Source of the DNA: Gentiana macrophylla
Lineage: Eukaryota > Streptophyta > Magnoliopsida > Gentianales > Gentianaceae
Length of the DNA: 64,000 nt
Direction: 5' to 3'
Assembly (NCBI GenBank): GCA_026214975.1
Contig: CM047810.1
Coordinates: 1,116,001 to 1,180,000, forward strand
A program made the position numbers and the translations under genes. Of this stretch, positions 34,918 to 44,042 are shown in pieces. Each line of letters begins with the position of its first letter. The first letter of the stretch is position 1. Below the pieces are notes generated by a model that was given only the letters and a program-made list of their open reading frames with translations, was not told the DNA's origin and did not search any database.

Positions 34918-36371
34918 TCACTTTTCCAGTTTGAAATGAGGCAATGAAGCATACCCATCAAGGCCTTGGGAAGTGTAGTAAGCTATATACTCATCAATGG
35001 TCACCGGACGATAGACTGGAGGATTCTCAGCCGATAAAAGCTCTTTGATTGGCTCAAAGATACGAGAAGCATATCCTTCTCCATGGCATGGTCTTAAGAA
35101 ACTTGCTACGTTGACTCTAGGGCCAACATCTCTTGCTAATGCTCTATGATATACACTTTTAAACTTATCATTTGATACTATCTGCAGTAAAATAAGAGAA
35201 ACTTGTTAATCACTATTAAATGCATGAAGTCTAATATAAGAAAGCGAAAAAGTGAATTATACTTGCCTGGAATATGTCTCCAATGTTAATAACTAAAGCT
35301 CCCGGAACATATGGGACATCAACATATTCGTTATCATGAAGTACCTGCAAACCTTCAACCTCGTTTTGCATGAGCATTGTAAGAAATCCAAAATCCGTAT
35401 GGGTGACACTAGACAAAGTCAGTTCTGGCTCAGGGCATGGGGGAGAATAGTGTCCTTTACAATAAAGTCCTTCGGCGCAACCCATGTTTAGTAGATAATT
35501 TTTTTCAAGTCCTAGAGCCTCTGATAGTAGTTCAAACAACGTGTGGCCAACCCTGGTAAGGTTTTTCGTACTCATTAATTACATCCCCACACGTAAATAA
35601 AGATTAAAGACATAAGTGACTATAAAAACAAGGGAAAGAAAAATATGGTAGAAAGCTATATAGCTTGAAGCACAAGAAATTTATATATGTATGTAACGGT
35701 GACATGGTTAGTTATGAATACCTGAAGATCTCAGGCAATTCTTCCCAGTTAGGATCAACGGGAGCCATTTTGCACAAAAACGTATCTTTCCATGTGGCTG
35801 CAGTAGTATTATACATGAAGAAATTGCTGGTATATATGACCCTCCGTGAGCTGTCACGGCTATAATATTGCTTCTTGACCTCATGATCTTGTTCATGAAA
35901 CGCGATGGTGCTCCTAATCATTTCCTTCATAACAGCCAAAGGAATACCATGATTAACAATTTGAAAGAAGCCCCACTCTTGACAGGCTTTGCTAATCTGG
36001 GAAACAATCTTAGCCCGTGTTTCTGCATTGTCGCTTGCACCATCAACCATAAGGTCAATAAGTGGAACCTCAAGTTTCTTGGACATATTGGTACGCCTCT
36101 TTTCAGTCTTGAGGCTTTCATGATGAAAGAAAGTAGGGATCTTTTTAACACCAGCATCAACAAGTCCCTTCACACCAATCATTGAAGCATCGAAGGATTT
36201 CGCGTCGCTGTTGGAATCTTTTTGAGGAGTGGATATCCATTGGGCTGCTTTCTCACATTTGATTGATGATCTTACATTCACCAGTTGTGCATGTGATCTG
36301 TGAGGGGCATTCAGTAAATCCAAAGATTTACTTTGAAGGAAAGTCTGTGAAGCAGAAACAATTGAGGCCAT
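34918..36371 (-). CDS. 2-oxoglutarate/Fe(II) dioxygenase (ACC-oxidase-homolog type), shifted splice site
   Basis: Exons (minus): 36371-35722, 35570-35267 and 35181-34918, giving 405 residues. The enzyme type uses Fe(II), 2-oxoglutarate and ascorbate to hydroxylate small molecules; the substrate is unknown. A Ser/basic leader ([16 protein letters not shown]..., ending near VRSSIKC, residue 38) looks like a plastid transit peptide. Then come [14 protein letters not shown], the DIOX_N domain ([12 protein letters not shown]) and the Fe2OG domain with HTD ([10 protein letters not shown]) and distal His (VYHRAL). RxS reads RVN. The sister's intron 1 acceptor CAG is missing here and two bases are lost after GAGTAC. 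Using the AG of AATGAG restores the frame, with RDVMNEYA replaced by ST. Intron 2 has a GC donor. Probably expressible, but untested. Confidence 0.75.
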
Positions 36372-36509
36372 TAATATGGAAAGAAGGAGACTTTTTTTAT
36401 TTTTTATTTTCTATAAAGTGGTGATGTGAGTGTAGGATTAGCTTTAGAAAAAGAATGAGAAAATACAGAGTCCAATGCGGTGGGGGATTTGGATGTCTGA
36501 AACTGATGC

Positions 36510-36516
36510 TTTTATA
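36510..36516 (-). promoter_or_regulatory. TATA box of the right dioxygenase copy
   Basis: TATAAAA on the minus strand, about 140 bases before the ATG. TTGACTTTTCAACC (a W-box-like core), shared with the left copy, lies just upstream near 36572. Confidence 0.55.
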
Positions 36517-36700
36517 AGAGGTTTTTTTTTTTTTTTTGTTGAGGAAATATAAGAGTTTAGAAGGTTGAAAAGTCAAGGATACTAGACGCGGAGGTTGTTG
36601 GGTTGGGTACGTCACGAACGTTTGAAAATAGCTTCGTATGAATTACAACTTACATACTGGTTTTCCCACTGTAACACATGCAGTGGATACGACTTTTATT

Positions 36701-37332
36701 TAATTATCTATATATTAAGAGATGCCTTTGGTGTTATTTTAAGTATTTTTCTGAATACAAAAAAGTATTTTTCTGTGTTTTTATGATTTCATTATTGTTG
36801 AGTACTACTTCGACTTATTAGCATTAAAATGCCAAATGTACTGTAATAAATCATTAAGTATAATTGCCTCCTTCACATTACGATGTATGCCAATTATATC
36901 CAGTGACAGACGTCGCAGGATCTCTGGTAATAGGGGCAGTAAAAAATTTAAAGAGACAAAAACAAAATTAAGGGGGACAAACAACATACGTATTACATAT
37001 ATTAGTATATTTTTTTCTGATCGAGAAACGATTCTGCTCCTGTATATATGTCCGCCGTTATAAAAAGTGTGGGGACGTGATTAATTCTCACACATTCTCT
37101 CCACGTAATAGATATGTATATGTGTGACATTAATTAATCGCACTTCTCCACTTGGTATATACCTCAATTTAAAATTACTCTTTCGCAGTCACTTTTTTCG
37201 ATTTTATTTGCTCTATCAAAGGGCCGACTTCCCAAAGCTTCTCAAGACTTTGAACTATTTGACTTAATTAAATAATTAATTTTAAAAAAAAATCTTAATT
37301 GCAATATTATTGAAGATTATTAATTCTCACAT
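36701..37332. other. Intergenic, no gene recognised
   Basis: AT-rich sequence between the duplication and the CACTA element. A weak CAGTGACAGACG phrase at about 36900 and a GTCCGCCGTTATA phrase near 37050 might be remains of a hAT-like element, but the match is too poor to call. Confidence 0.35.
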
Positions 37333-37349
37333 CACTACAAGAAAACTGG

Positions 37350-37885
37350 TTTAAAGGGACGACATTTTGTCGCCCCTTTAAAGCATTATTGTCTCGATAA
37401 ATGTTTAAAGGGACAGACACGTCACCCTTTAAAGACGTCCTTCAACTTTGTCCCTTTAAACAATGAGACGTATTTGAAGGGGCACGATAAAATCGTCCCT
37501 TTAAAATAATGCGGCGTGGCGCGAAATTTTCTAGAAAATTCAACGTCTTGGCATGGCGTGATTTGAAGAACGACATTATCGTCCCTATAAACATGACTTA
37601 TTTAATTTCCAAAAAATTATTATCGGGAAAAAAATTAATTATTTTATAAAAATGTTTTTTCGGACGACAATGTCGTCCCTTAAAAGATCATTTATTTAAT
37701 TTTCATATTAAAATTTAATACGAACAAATTTTTTTTTTTATAAAATGTTTGTTGGGACGACAATGTCGTCCCTTAAAAGATTATATATTAAATTTTTATA
37801 ATAAAATTTAATACGAAAAAAAAATATTTATTTTATAAAAATGTTTGTTGGGACGACATATGTCGTCCCTTTAAATAAATATTAT
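37350..37885. repeat. CACTA subterminal repeats, left side
   Basis: At least five palindromic GGGACGACA-ATGTCGTCCC style motifs (near 37357, 37465, 37565, 37673, 37757 and 37850), spaced roughly 90-100 bases apart. In CACTA elements such motifs bind the TNPA protein. Confidence 0.75.
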
Positions 37886-38080
37886 TTTTTAAATATTTTT
37901 TTTTATTTTTTCATGGCCTCCCATGCTATTAAATCAATCCAATCCTGTTTTTTCCAAAATCAATAACATATGTATTTATAAACGGGGATTCATAAAAAAA
38001 AATGCATAAACAAAAAATGTTACGTAAAATACAAAGTTGTGTAATGTTTTCAAAAGTAAGAATAGTTTCGTCTACAATAT

Positions 38081-39590
38081 CTACGCATCATCGTCAAGAT
38101 CAACTTGAGAATCATCTTCAGAATCGTCTTCATCTTCATCGGAATATGATGAGCTGACCTCTATTTGCATATCCGGTTCCTTAGCCTTAAGATTAGTCAG
38201 CAACAATTTGAGAAGAGCCCCTTGTTTTTTGTTTCTCTTCTCTTGTTTTTTGGTTAACTTCACCAACTGATCATGAGACTTTCTAAGTTCTTCAATCTGC
38301 ATATTGCATCCTTGGTGGTAAGAAGATGACGATGCTGAAGACTCCGATTGTGATGAATTGGATATGGAGGAAGATTGCGTTGGGCCAAGGCCAATCAAAT
38401 AATCTCGCCTTGTTCCTAAGGCTCCCTGAAAGATTGCCTCATCATCTTCAAAAGTCATCGGTCGACCTGGTGCAATCATATTACGCCAATCCTCCAGCCT
38501 CCTCTAAACACAACATATATCGTTGGCAGTTAATTAAGATAAGGAAAATGTGAACGTATTGAATTGAAATATATACAACGTATATCACTTACATAAGCAG
38601 CCTCCGCATCACTGTTGAGAAACGAACCGTCAGCATTCTTATGCTTGCTCGCCCATACATGGATAGGATCCTGCCCCAAAGGATCTTCACTCAGACTCAC
38701 ATTACCCTTGAAAAAAACAAAAGTATTAGTTATGAAAATTCAAAAAAATGAAGTCATAGGGATTTATTTCATAATACTTACCATTCTTAACTTATCCCAT
38801 CGAACTACGGCCATAGGCGTTCGTCATTGGCGGCCTACGTATTTACTCCCGGCGCGATTCTTCGTATTCTGATCAGATTTAGTCTGCAAAAAAAATAGTA
38901 CTTTTGTATTATATATAAGCAGTAACAAGTAATAATAATCGAATCTACGTAACACATGTAATGGAATAAAAGATTTACCTTAAAAGCAGCAGTACTAAGG
39001 TGGCGGAGAAACACTTCCCATTGTTGCTGTGAAAACACATCCCTGGGTCGGGGACAAGGCCCTGGAAACCCCTTGTTGTTGTGTTCATCTACAGCCTTCC
39101 TTAGCCTAGCCTTCCATTTTCTGAATGAAGTACCGGCGCTTTTAAGCACGGCAGCTCGGTGAATAGGCTCAAGGGGTTGGAACGATGCCTGAAAACACAA
39201 GAAATGAAACGATTGGTTTCTAAATTAATATGTTTGACTCTTACAATTTGAAAGTGTTAACAATTTGATTAGCTAAGTACCCGAAGTTCTTCCCAAATTA
39301 ATTGTTTAAGTCGGTCTTCCACCTTTTTCCAGGTCGGGGTGTAACAAGGAACATGAGACCTCACAACTTTCCTGTCTCTCGACTCAAAATCCTTCGCGTA
39401 TCTTCCCAATGCCTTTTGAACACTTTGAAAATCTGGATCCCATATAAGAGAATCAAGCCCCTAACTTTCTCTTGAGGGCTTGGGCGGTGATACCTTTTGC
39501 AGTCCACGTTCACCCCTGCTTTTTTCGGGGATGGAGGTGATGGTATGAATTCCTCATACAGATTAGCACAAGAACACCTTCAATGCTACA
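38081..39590 (-). pseudogene. TNPA-like transposase gene (Transposase_24), one stop and one frameshift
   Basis: Exons (minus): about 39590-39281, 39188-38979, 38883-38782, 38706-38593 and 38503-38081, each with GT and AG borders; I did not place the start. Exon 1 reads YEEFIPSPPSPKKAG, a frameshift near 39465, then LDSLIWDPDFQSVQKALGRY. Exon 2 carries the hallmark SFRKWKARLRKAVDEHNN. Exon 3 holds an in-frame TGA (GRQ*RTPMAVVRWDKLRM). Exon 4 reads GNVSLSEDPLGQDPIHVWAS. Exon 5 has RRLEDWRNMIAPGRPM, a Ser-rich stretch, a Lys-rich coiled-coil-like segment and an acidic tail DEDEDDSEDDSQVDLDDDA. TNPA proteins bind the subterminal motifs and help excision. Without repair this one ends in exon 3 at the latest. 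Confidence 0.82.
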
Positions 39591-39600
39591 CTAATTTTAC

Positions 39601-39632
<32 letters not shown>

Positions 39633-40110
39633 AGCCGAAAATTGAACTAATTTTACAAAAAAAAAAATAACTAAAAGCAAGTAATTTGTCTAAAAAAAAA
39701 AAAAAGGCTTACCGGAAATTTCTGGCCGGAATACGAGTTGTGGAAGATGACGAAGCTCCAGTCGGACAGGGGATGCCGGAGTATGACGGAATAGGCGAGG
39801 AGGAGCTTGGGACGCCGGAAAATGAGCTCAAATCGCCGGAATAACGTAGCAATGGTGTAAGTGGTGTTGAGGGATGTCGGAGATAGATATATAGGAGATA
39901 GAAAGGACGGTTTAGTGAGTGGTGGCCGGAGTAGGGGCGGGGTTTTGCAGAAAATCGCGAGAGGAGATGAAAATTGGAGGAGGAAGAAGAATGGGGGTTC
40001 GAACAGATATTAATAAGTTGTCAGGTTTTATGGGACGACCTTTTCTTTTATGGGACGACATTTGTCATCCCTTTTAAACCGTCTGCATAATTTTAATCAG
40101 ATTTTTTTTT
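39591..40110. other. CACTA interior: TNPA upstream region
   Basis: An A-run of about 28 bases lies near 39600 and a second of 13 near 39697. A CCGGA-rich stretch (39715-39980) could be the leader of the TNPA gene. Two further GGGACGAC motifs lie at about 40032 and 40053. Confidence 0.5.
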
Positions 40111-40194
40111 GTTGATAATTAATGAAAGTTATTTATTTATTTATTTAAAAAAATTTATACATATAACGTAATTAAATATATTAATAAAACTCAT

Positions 40195-41045
40195 TCCGGA
40201 ATAATGAGCCTCGCGTTTGAATCACTACTTTATAACAAGCCTCGGAATAACGAGCCTCGCGTTTAAAATCATGAACTCACTAACGAACCCTGAGTCTGAA
40301 ATTATCAAATTAGAACTCACTAATGAATTCCGTGATTCAAATCAGGATCTCACTAACGAACCTCGGGTTTGAATCACTACTTTATAATGAACCCGGGTTT
40401 GGAATCATCAACCGACTAACTAACGAACCCCGAGTTTGAAATCACTACTCAATAACGAACCTCAGACTTGAAATCTTGAAATAACTAATGAACCTCGGGT
40501 TTGAAATCATCAACTGACTAATTAACGAGCCTCGGGTACAAAACACTACTCATTAATGAACCTCGGGTTTGAAATCTTCAACTAAATAGCAAACCTCGGG
40601 TTTGAAAACATCAACCAACTAACTAACGAACCCCAAGTTTGGAATCACTACTCAATAACGAACCTCGAGTTTGAATCACTACTCAATAATGAACCTCGGT
40701 TTGAAATCTACTACTAAATAACGAACCTCAGACTTTAAATCTTGAAATAACTAATGAACCTCGGATTTGAAATCATCAACCGACTAATTAACGAGCCTCG
40801 GGTACAAAACACTACTCATTAATGAACCTTGGGTTTGAAATCTTCAACTAAATAGCAAACCTCAGGTTTGAAAACATCAACCAACTAACTAACGAACCCC
40901 AGGTTTGGAATCACTACTCAATAACGAACCTCGAGTTTGAATCACTACTCAATAATGAACCTCGGTTTGAAATCTACTACTAAATAACGAACCTCAGGCT
41001 TGAAATCTTGAAATAACTAATGAACCTCGGGTTTGAAATATTGAA
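40195..41045. repeat. Minisatellite of ~24-bp units with a ~267-bp higher-order repeat
   Basis: The basic unit is close to ACGAACCTCGGGTTTGAAAT with a short variable spacer (TCATCAACTAACTA or TCACTACTCAATA). A run of about ten units is itself repeated: the block beginning CTAACGAACCCCAAGTTTGG near 40620 recurs near 40889 in almost the same order. Confidence 0.85.
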
Positions 41046-42170
41046 ATCAATAACAGATCTCGGGATTAATATCAATCGCTCGATAACGAACTCAAGATTC
41101 GATAGTAGAAAGTACTATCAGAATGATCTATTTCGAAAGATATCGGTTTCAAATCGCTTAATCAATAACGGATCTCAGGATTGAGATCAATCGCCCGGTG
41201 ACAAACCCCGAGATTCAAGTCAATCGCTCACGACATGACGATATATAGTAGATAGTCTTATACTGAATGATCTATAAGGAAAGTTATCGGTTAGATATCT
41301 CTTAATCGATATCGGATCTCGGGATTGTCATCAATCGCTCGTTAAGGAACCCCGAAATTCAATTCAATCGCTAGATAACGAACTGACGATTCGATAGTAG
41401 AGAGTACTATCAGAATGATCTATAAAGAAAGATATCGGTTTCAAATCGCTTAATCGATAACAGATCTCGGGATTGAGATCAATCGCTCGGTGACAAACCC
41501 CGAGATTCAAGTCAATCGCTCGATAACGACATGACGATCTATAGTAGATAGTACTATACGAATGTTTTGTAAGGAATGTTATCGGTTAGATATCTATTAA
41601 TCGATATCATATCTCGGGATTGTGATCAATCGCTCGTTAACGAACCCCGAAATTCAATTCAATCGCACGATAACGAACTGACGATCTATATTAGAGAGTG
41701 CTATCAGAATGATCTGTAAAGAAGATATCGGTTTGATATCGCTTAATCGATAAAAGATCTCGGGATTGAGATCAATCGCTCGGTGATAAACCCCGAGATT
41801 CAAGTCAATCGCTCGATAACGACATGAGGACCTATAGTAGATAGTACTATACGAATGATCTATAAGGAAAGATATCGGTTTGAAATCACTTAATCGATAA
41901 CGGATCTCGGGATTGAGATCAATCGCTCGGTGACAAACCCCGAGATTCAAGTTAATCGCCGCTAACAAACCGACGATCTATACTTGAGAGTACTATCAAA
42001 TTGATTTACAAAGAAAGATATCAGCTTGAAATCGCTTAATCGATGTCGGATCTCAGGATTGAGATCAATCGCTTATTAACGAACCCCGTGATTCAAATCA
42101 ATCCCTCGATAACGAATTGACAATCTATAGTAGAGAGTATTATCAGAATCACCTGTATTATCGTTCGATA
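41046..42170. repeat. Second tandem array, ~147-bp unit in ~293-bp dimers
   Basis: The recurring parts are TATCAGAATGATCT, GATATCGGTTT, ATCGCTTAATCGATAAC, ATCTCGGGATTGAGATCAAT and AACCCCGAGATTCAA. ACTATCAGAATGATC-type landmarks occur near 41115, 41410 and 41703, with alternate variants midway, so the repeat is dimeric. It is directly joined to the first array and shares the AACCTCGGG/AACCCCGAG theme. Confidence 0.85.
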
Positions 42171-42269
42171 AAGGAATTTTTATAAAAAATAATGAATTTT
42201 ATATTTTAACGCAATGTTTATTTGAACATAATTTTTCTGAATATAACATAATTTTTCTGAAAATTTGTT

Positions 42270-42790
42270 TAATAGGGACGATATTATCGTCCCTTTAAAC
42301 CAAATAGTTTTGGCGGCCAAATTTTCCTCCAAAATTTCATCTAAATTTTGATTTTTTGTTTAATGGGACGACAATGTCGTCCCTTTAAAGCGTGAATTTA
42401 ATGATAAACGATTCTTATTTATTAATTAACTCAACGTTTTATATAAACTAAATAAATTCTTTAAAGGGACGACGTTGTATCAGATCGTCCCAACAAAGCC
42501 CAAATTTTATAATTTCTTGTACAAAACATATTATTTTCGTGAAAAATAGTTTAATGGGACGACATTGTGCGTCACTTTAAATAATCTTTTTCCACGCGGA
42601 AATCAAGTTCGCAGACAAATGAGGCTAATATTTTGTTATTTGGGACGGCATTGTCGCCCCATTAAAATCCCCCGCCAAAAACCGCCAAAACTTTATTTCT
42701 GTTTGAATTATTTTAAAGGACGACTTTGTTGCCTCAATAAATATATTTAAAAGGGCGACGATGTATGTCGCCCTTTAAAGTTGGTCCCTT
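42270..42790. repeat. CACTA subterminal repeats, right side
   Basis: Palindromes of the same GGGACGA(C/T)...GTCGTCCC family near 42276, 42365, 42470, 42558, 42643 and 42752, mirroring the left end. Some are decayed, such as GGGACGACATTGTGCGTCAC. Confidence 0.75.
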
Positions 42791-42811
42791 TAAACTCATT
42801 TTCTTGTAGTG

Positions 42812-43223
42812 AAGACCGACACAACACACAATTGTATAATTGATTATGATATATATGACTAATTAATTATTATATAAAGTCATTATAATTAATCAGTAGT
42901 TTAAAATTGTATTGTGTATTACCATATCTTACGACCGTTATATATGACAGTAGGATATTTTTTATGAAAATCAATAACCAAAAAATATGCAATTACCAAG
43001 GTTGTGAACTTTGGGTTCATTTTGTTACGTCTTTGATTATAATTATTCTCAACCAATAACAAATGTATTTCTTCACAAGCAACTTTGACCCAAATTAAAA
43101 TATAAAATAAAATAAAATCAGCTAAGAAAACAAATTTACTTCACAAGTAAGTTTACTAAAAAAAAAAAAAGCCATAAACAAATTAATATATACCTTCACA
43201 ACCAAGTTTGCCCTCAAAATTGC
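42812..43223. promoter_or_regulatory. Upstream region of the DOG1-domain gene
   Basis: About 400 AT-rich bases between the CACTA end and the TATA box. The transposon border lies only about 480 bases before the start codon, so the element's subterminal repeats could influence this promoter. No specific motif is claimed. Confidence 0.4.
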
Positions 43224-43231
43224 TATATAAA
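43224..43231 (+). promoter_or_regulatory. TATA box of the DOG1-domain gene
   Basis: TATATAAA lies 69 bases before the ATG at 43293, implying a 5' leader of roughly 40 bases. Confidence 0.65.
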
Positions 43232-43292
43232 TATACTTCCAAGTCCCATAGGTCTTTCACACTTAGGTAGGTACTTGTGCAGTGAAGCAAAT

Positions 43293-44042
43293 ATGTATTC
43301 AAGTAGGAGAGAATCCATGTTAGCCTTTTATGAATCTTGGCTCACCAAGCTTCAAGAAATTCATCAACAACTTATTGATTTCACCCTTCTACCCACCAAT
43401 ACACCAGACCACGAGCAACAATGCAACGAACTAATCGGAAAAGTTATGAGGCATTACAGGCGTTACTACTCCGAGAAGAGCAATGCAGCAAAAGAAGACT
43501 CGTTTTTCGTGCTGTCTGCACCATGGTTGACTCCTTTCGAGCGAACACTGATCTGGGTTTCCGGGTATAAGCCTTCAATGGTGTTCTCTTTCATCAAGAA
43601 CTCCGTGGGAGAGGAGTTAACACCAGGGCAAATAGAAACACTTGAGATAGTTAAAGCTGAAACAAGGAGACATGAAAAAGATATTGAAAAACGGTTGGCT
43701 CAAGCTCAAGAACGTGTGGCTGGGCAGACGATGGTGAACTTGATCCGGACTTACGGAAGGTCCGTACTGTCACATGAGGGAGGGGCGATCCCGGGGCTGG
43801 ATGATGCCTTGGAGGAGATCAAGGCGGCGATGTTGGAGACGATTGAAAATGGCGACGCCCTACTAGGATCGACTATCCATAAGGTGATGGAGGTTTTGAA
43901 TCCGATTCAAACTGTGAAACAGTTCGCCGCTGCTGCACATTATGTGCTTCGAATTAGGAGCTTTGGGATTCTTAAGGAGTCCCAGGCTGCAGCCGCAGCT
44001 TCAGCTTCAACTTCAGCTTCAACTGCTCCTGCCGAGCAGTGA
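43293..44042 (+). CDS. DOG1-domain protein (DELAY OF GERMINATION 1-like)
   Basis: An uninterrupted 249-residue ORF. The DOG1 domain covers about residues 5-230: FYESWLTKLQEIHQQLI at the start, then LIGKVMRHYRRYYSEKSNAA, VLSAPWLTPFERTLIWVSGY, the heptad-like region ELTPGQIETLEIVKAETRRH, and LNPIQTVKQFAAAAHYVLRI near the end. DOG1 relatives act in seed dormancy and stress signalling through PP2C phosphatases; the domain also occurs in TGA factors, but there is no bZIP segment here. The tail is Ala/Ser/Thr-rich (SASTSASTAP). The start is the first ATG; the open frame extends six codons upstream, but with a TTG. No introns, in contrast to DOG1 itself but like several DOG1-like genes. The most convincing intact host gene in the window. 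Confidence 0.9.
   Translation: MYSSRRESMLAFYESWLTKLQEIHQQLIDFTLLPTNTPDHEQQCNELIGKVMRHYRRYYSEKSNAAKEDSFFVLSAPWLTPFERTLIWVSGYKPSMVFSFIKNSVGEELTPGQIETLEIVKAETRRHEKDIEKRLAQAQERVAGQTMVNLIRTYGRSVLSHEGGAIPGLDDALEEIKAAMLETIENGDALLGSTIHKVMEVLNPIQTVKQFAAAAHYVLRIRSFGILKESQAAAAASASTSASTAPAEQ

Larger units (their letters stand above)
33867..36700 (-). repeat. Right copy of the inverted segmental duplication
   Basis: Reverse-complement match of 24236-26345, including GAACAATTGTTTATTGATGG at the 3' side and CAACCTCCGCGTCTAGTATC and AAAAGTCGTATCC at the promoter side. An 830-bp retroposon (33997-34826) was added to this copy only. Confidence 0.88.
37333..42811 (-). mobile_element. CACTA (En/Spm) DNA transposon, non-autonomous
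   Basis: The ends are CACTACAAGAAAA and TTTTCTTGTAGTG, the CACTA terminus. Subterminal zones on both sides are packed with GGGACGAC...GTCGTCCC palindromes. Inside, on the minus strand, is a TNPA-type gene (Transposase_24 family), but no TNPD/Transposase_21 catalytic gene is readable, so it could only move with help. The 3-base flanks (CAT on the left, AAG on the right) do not match, so the target duplication has been lost or the border has shifted. Total 5,479 bp, of which nearly 2 kb is tandem repeat. Confidence 0.88.

Noticed and set aside
36890..37060. A possible decayed hAT element (CAGTGACAGACG to GTCCGCCGTTA)
   Set aside because: The inverted match is too weak and no 8-bp flanking repeat was visible.
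43275..43292. Upstream extension of the DOG1-domain ORF by six codons
   Set aside because: The extension begins with TTG and not ATG. The first ATG (43293) fits the family start and the leader length from the TATA box.
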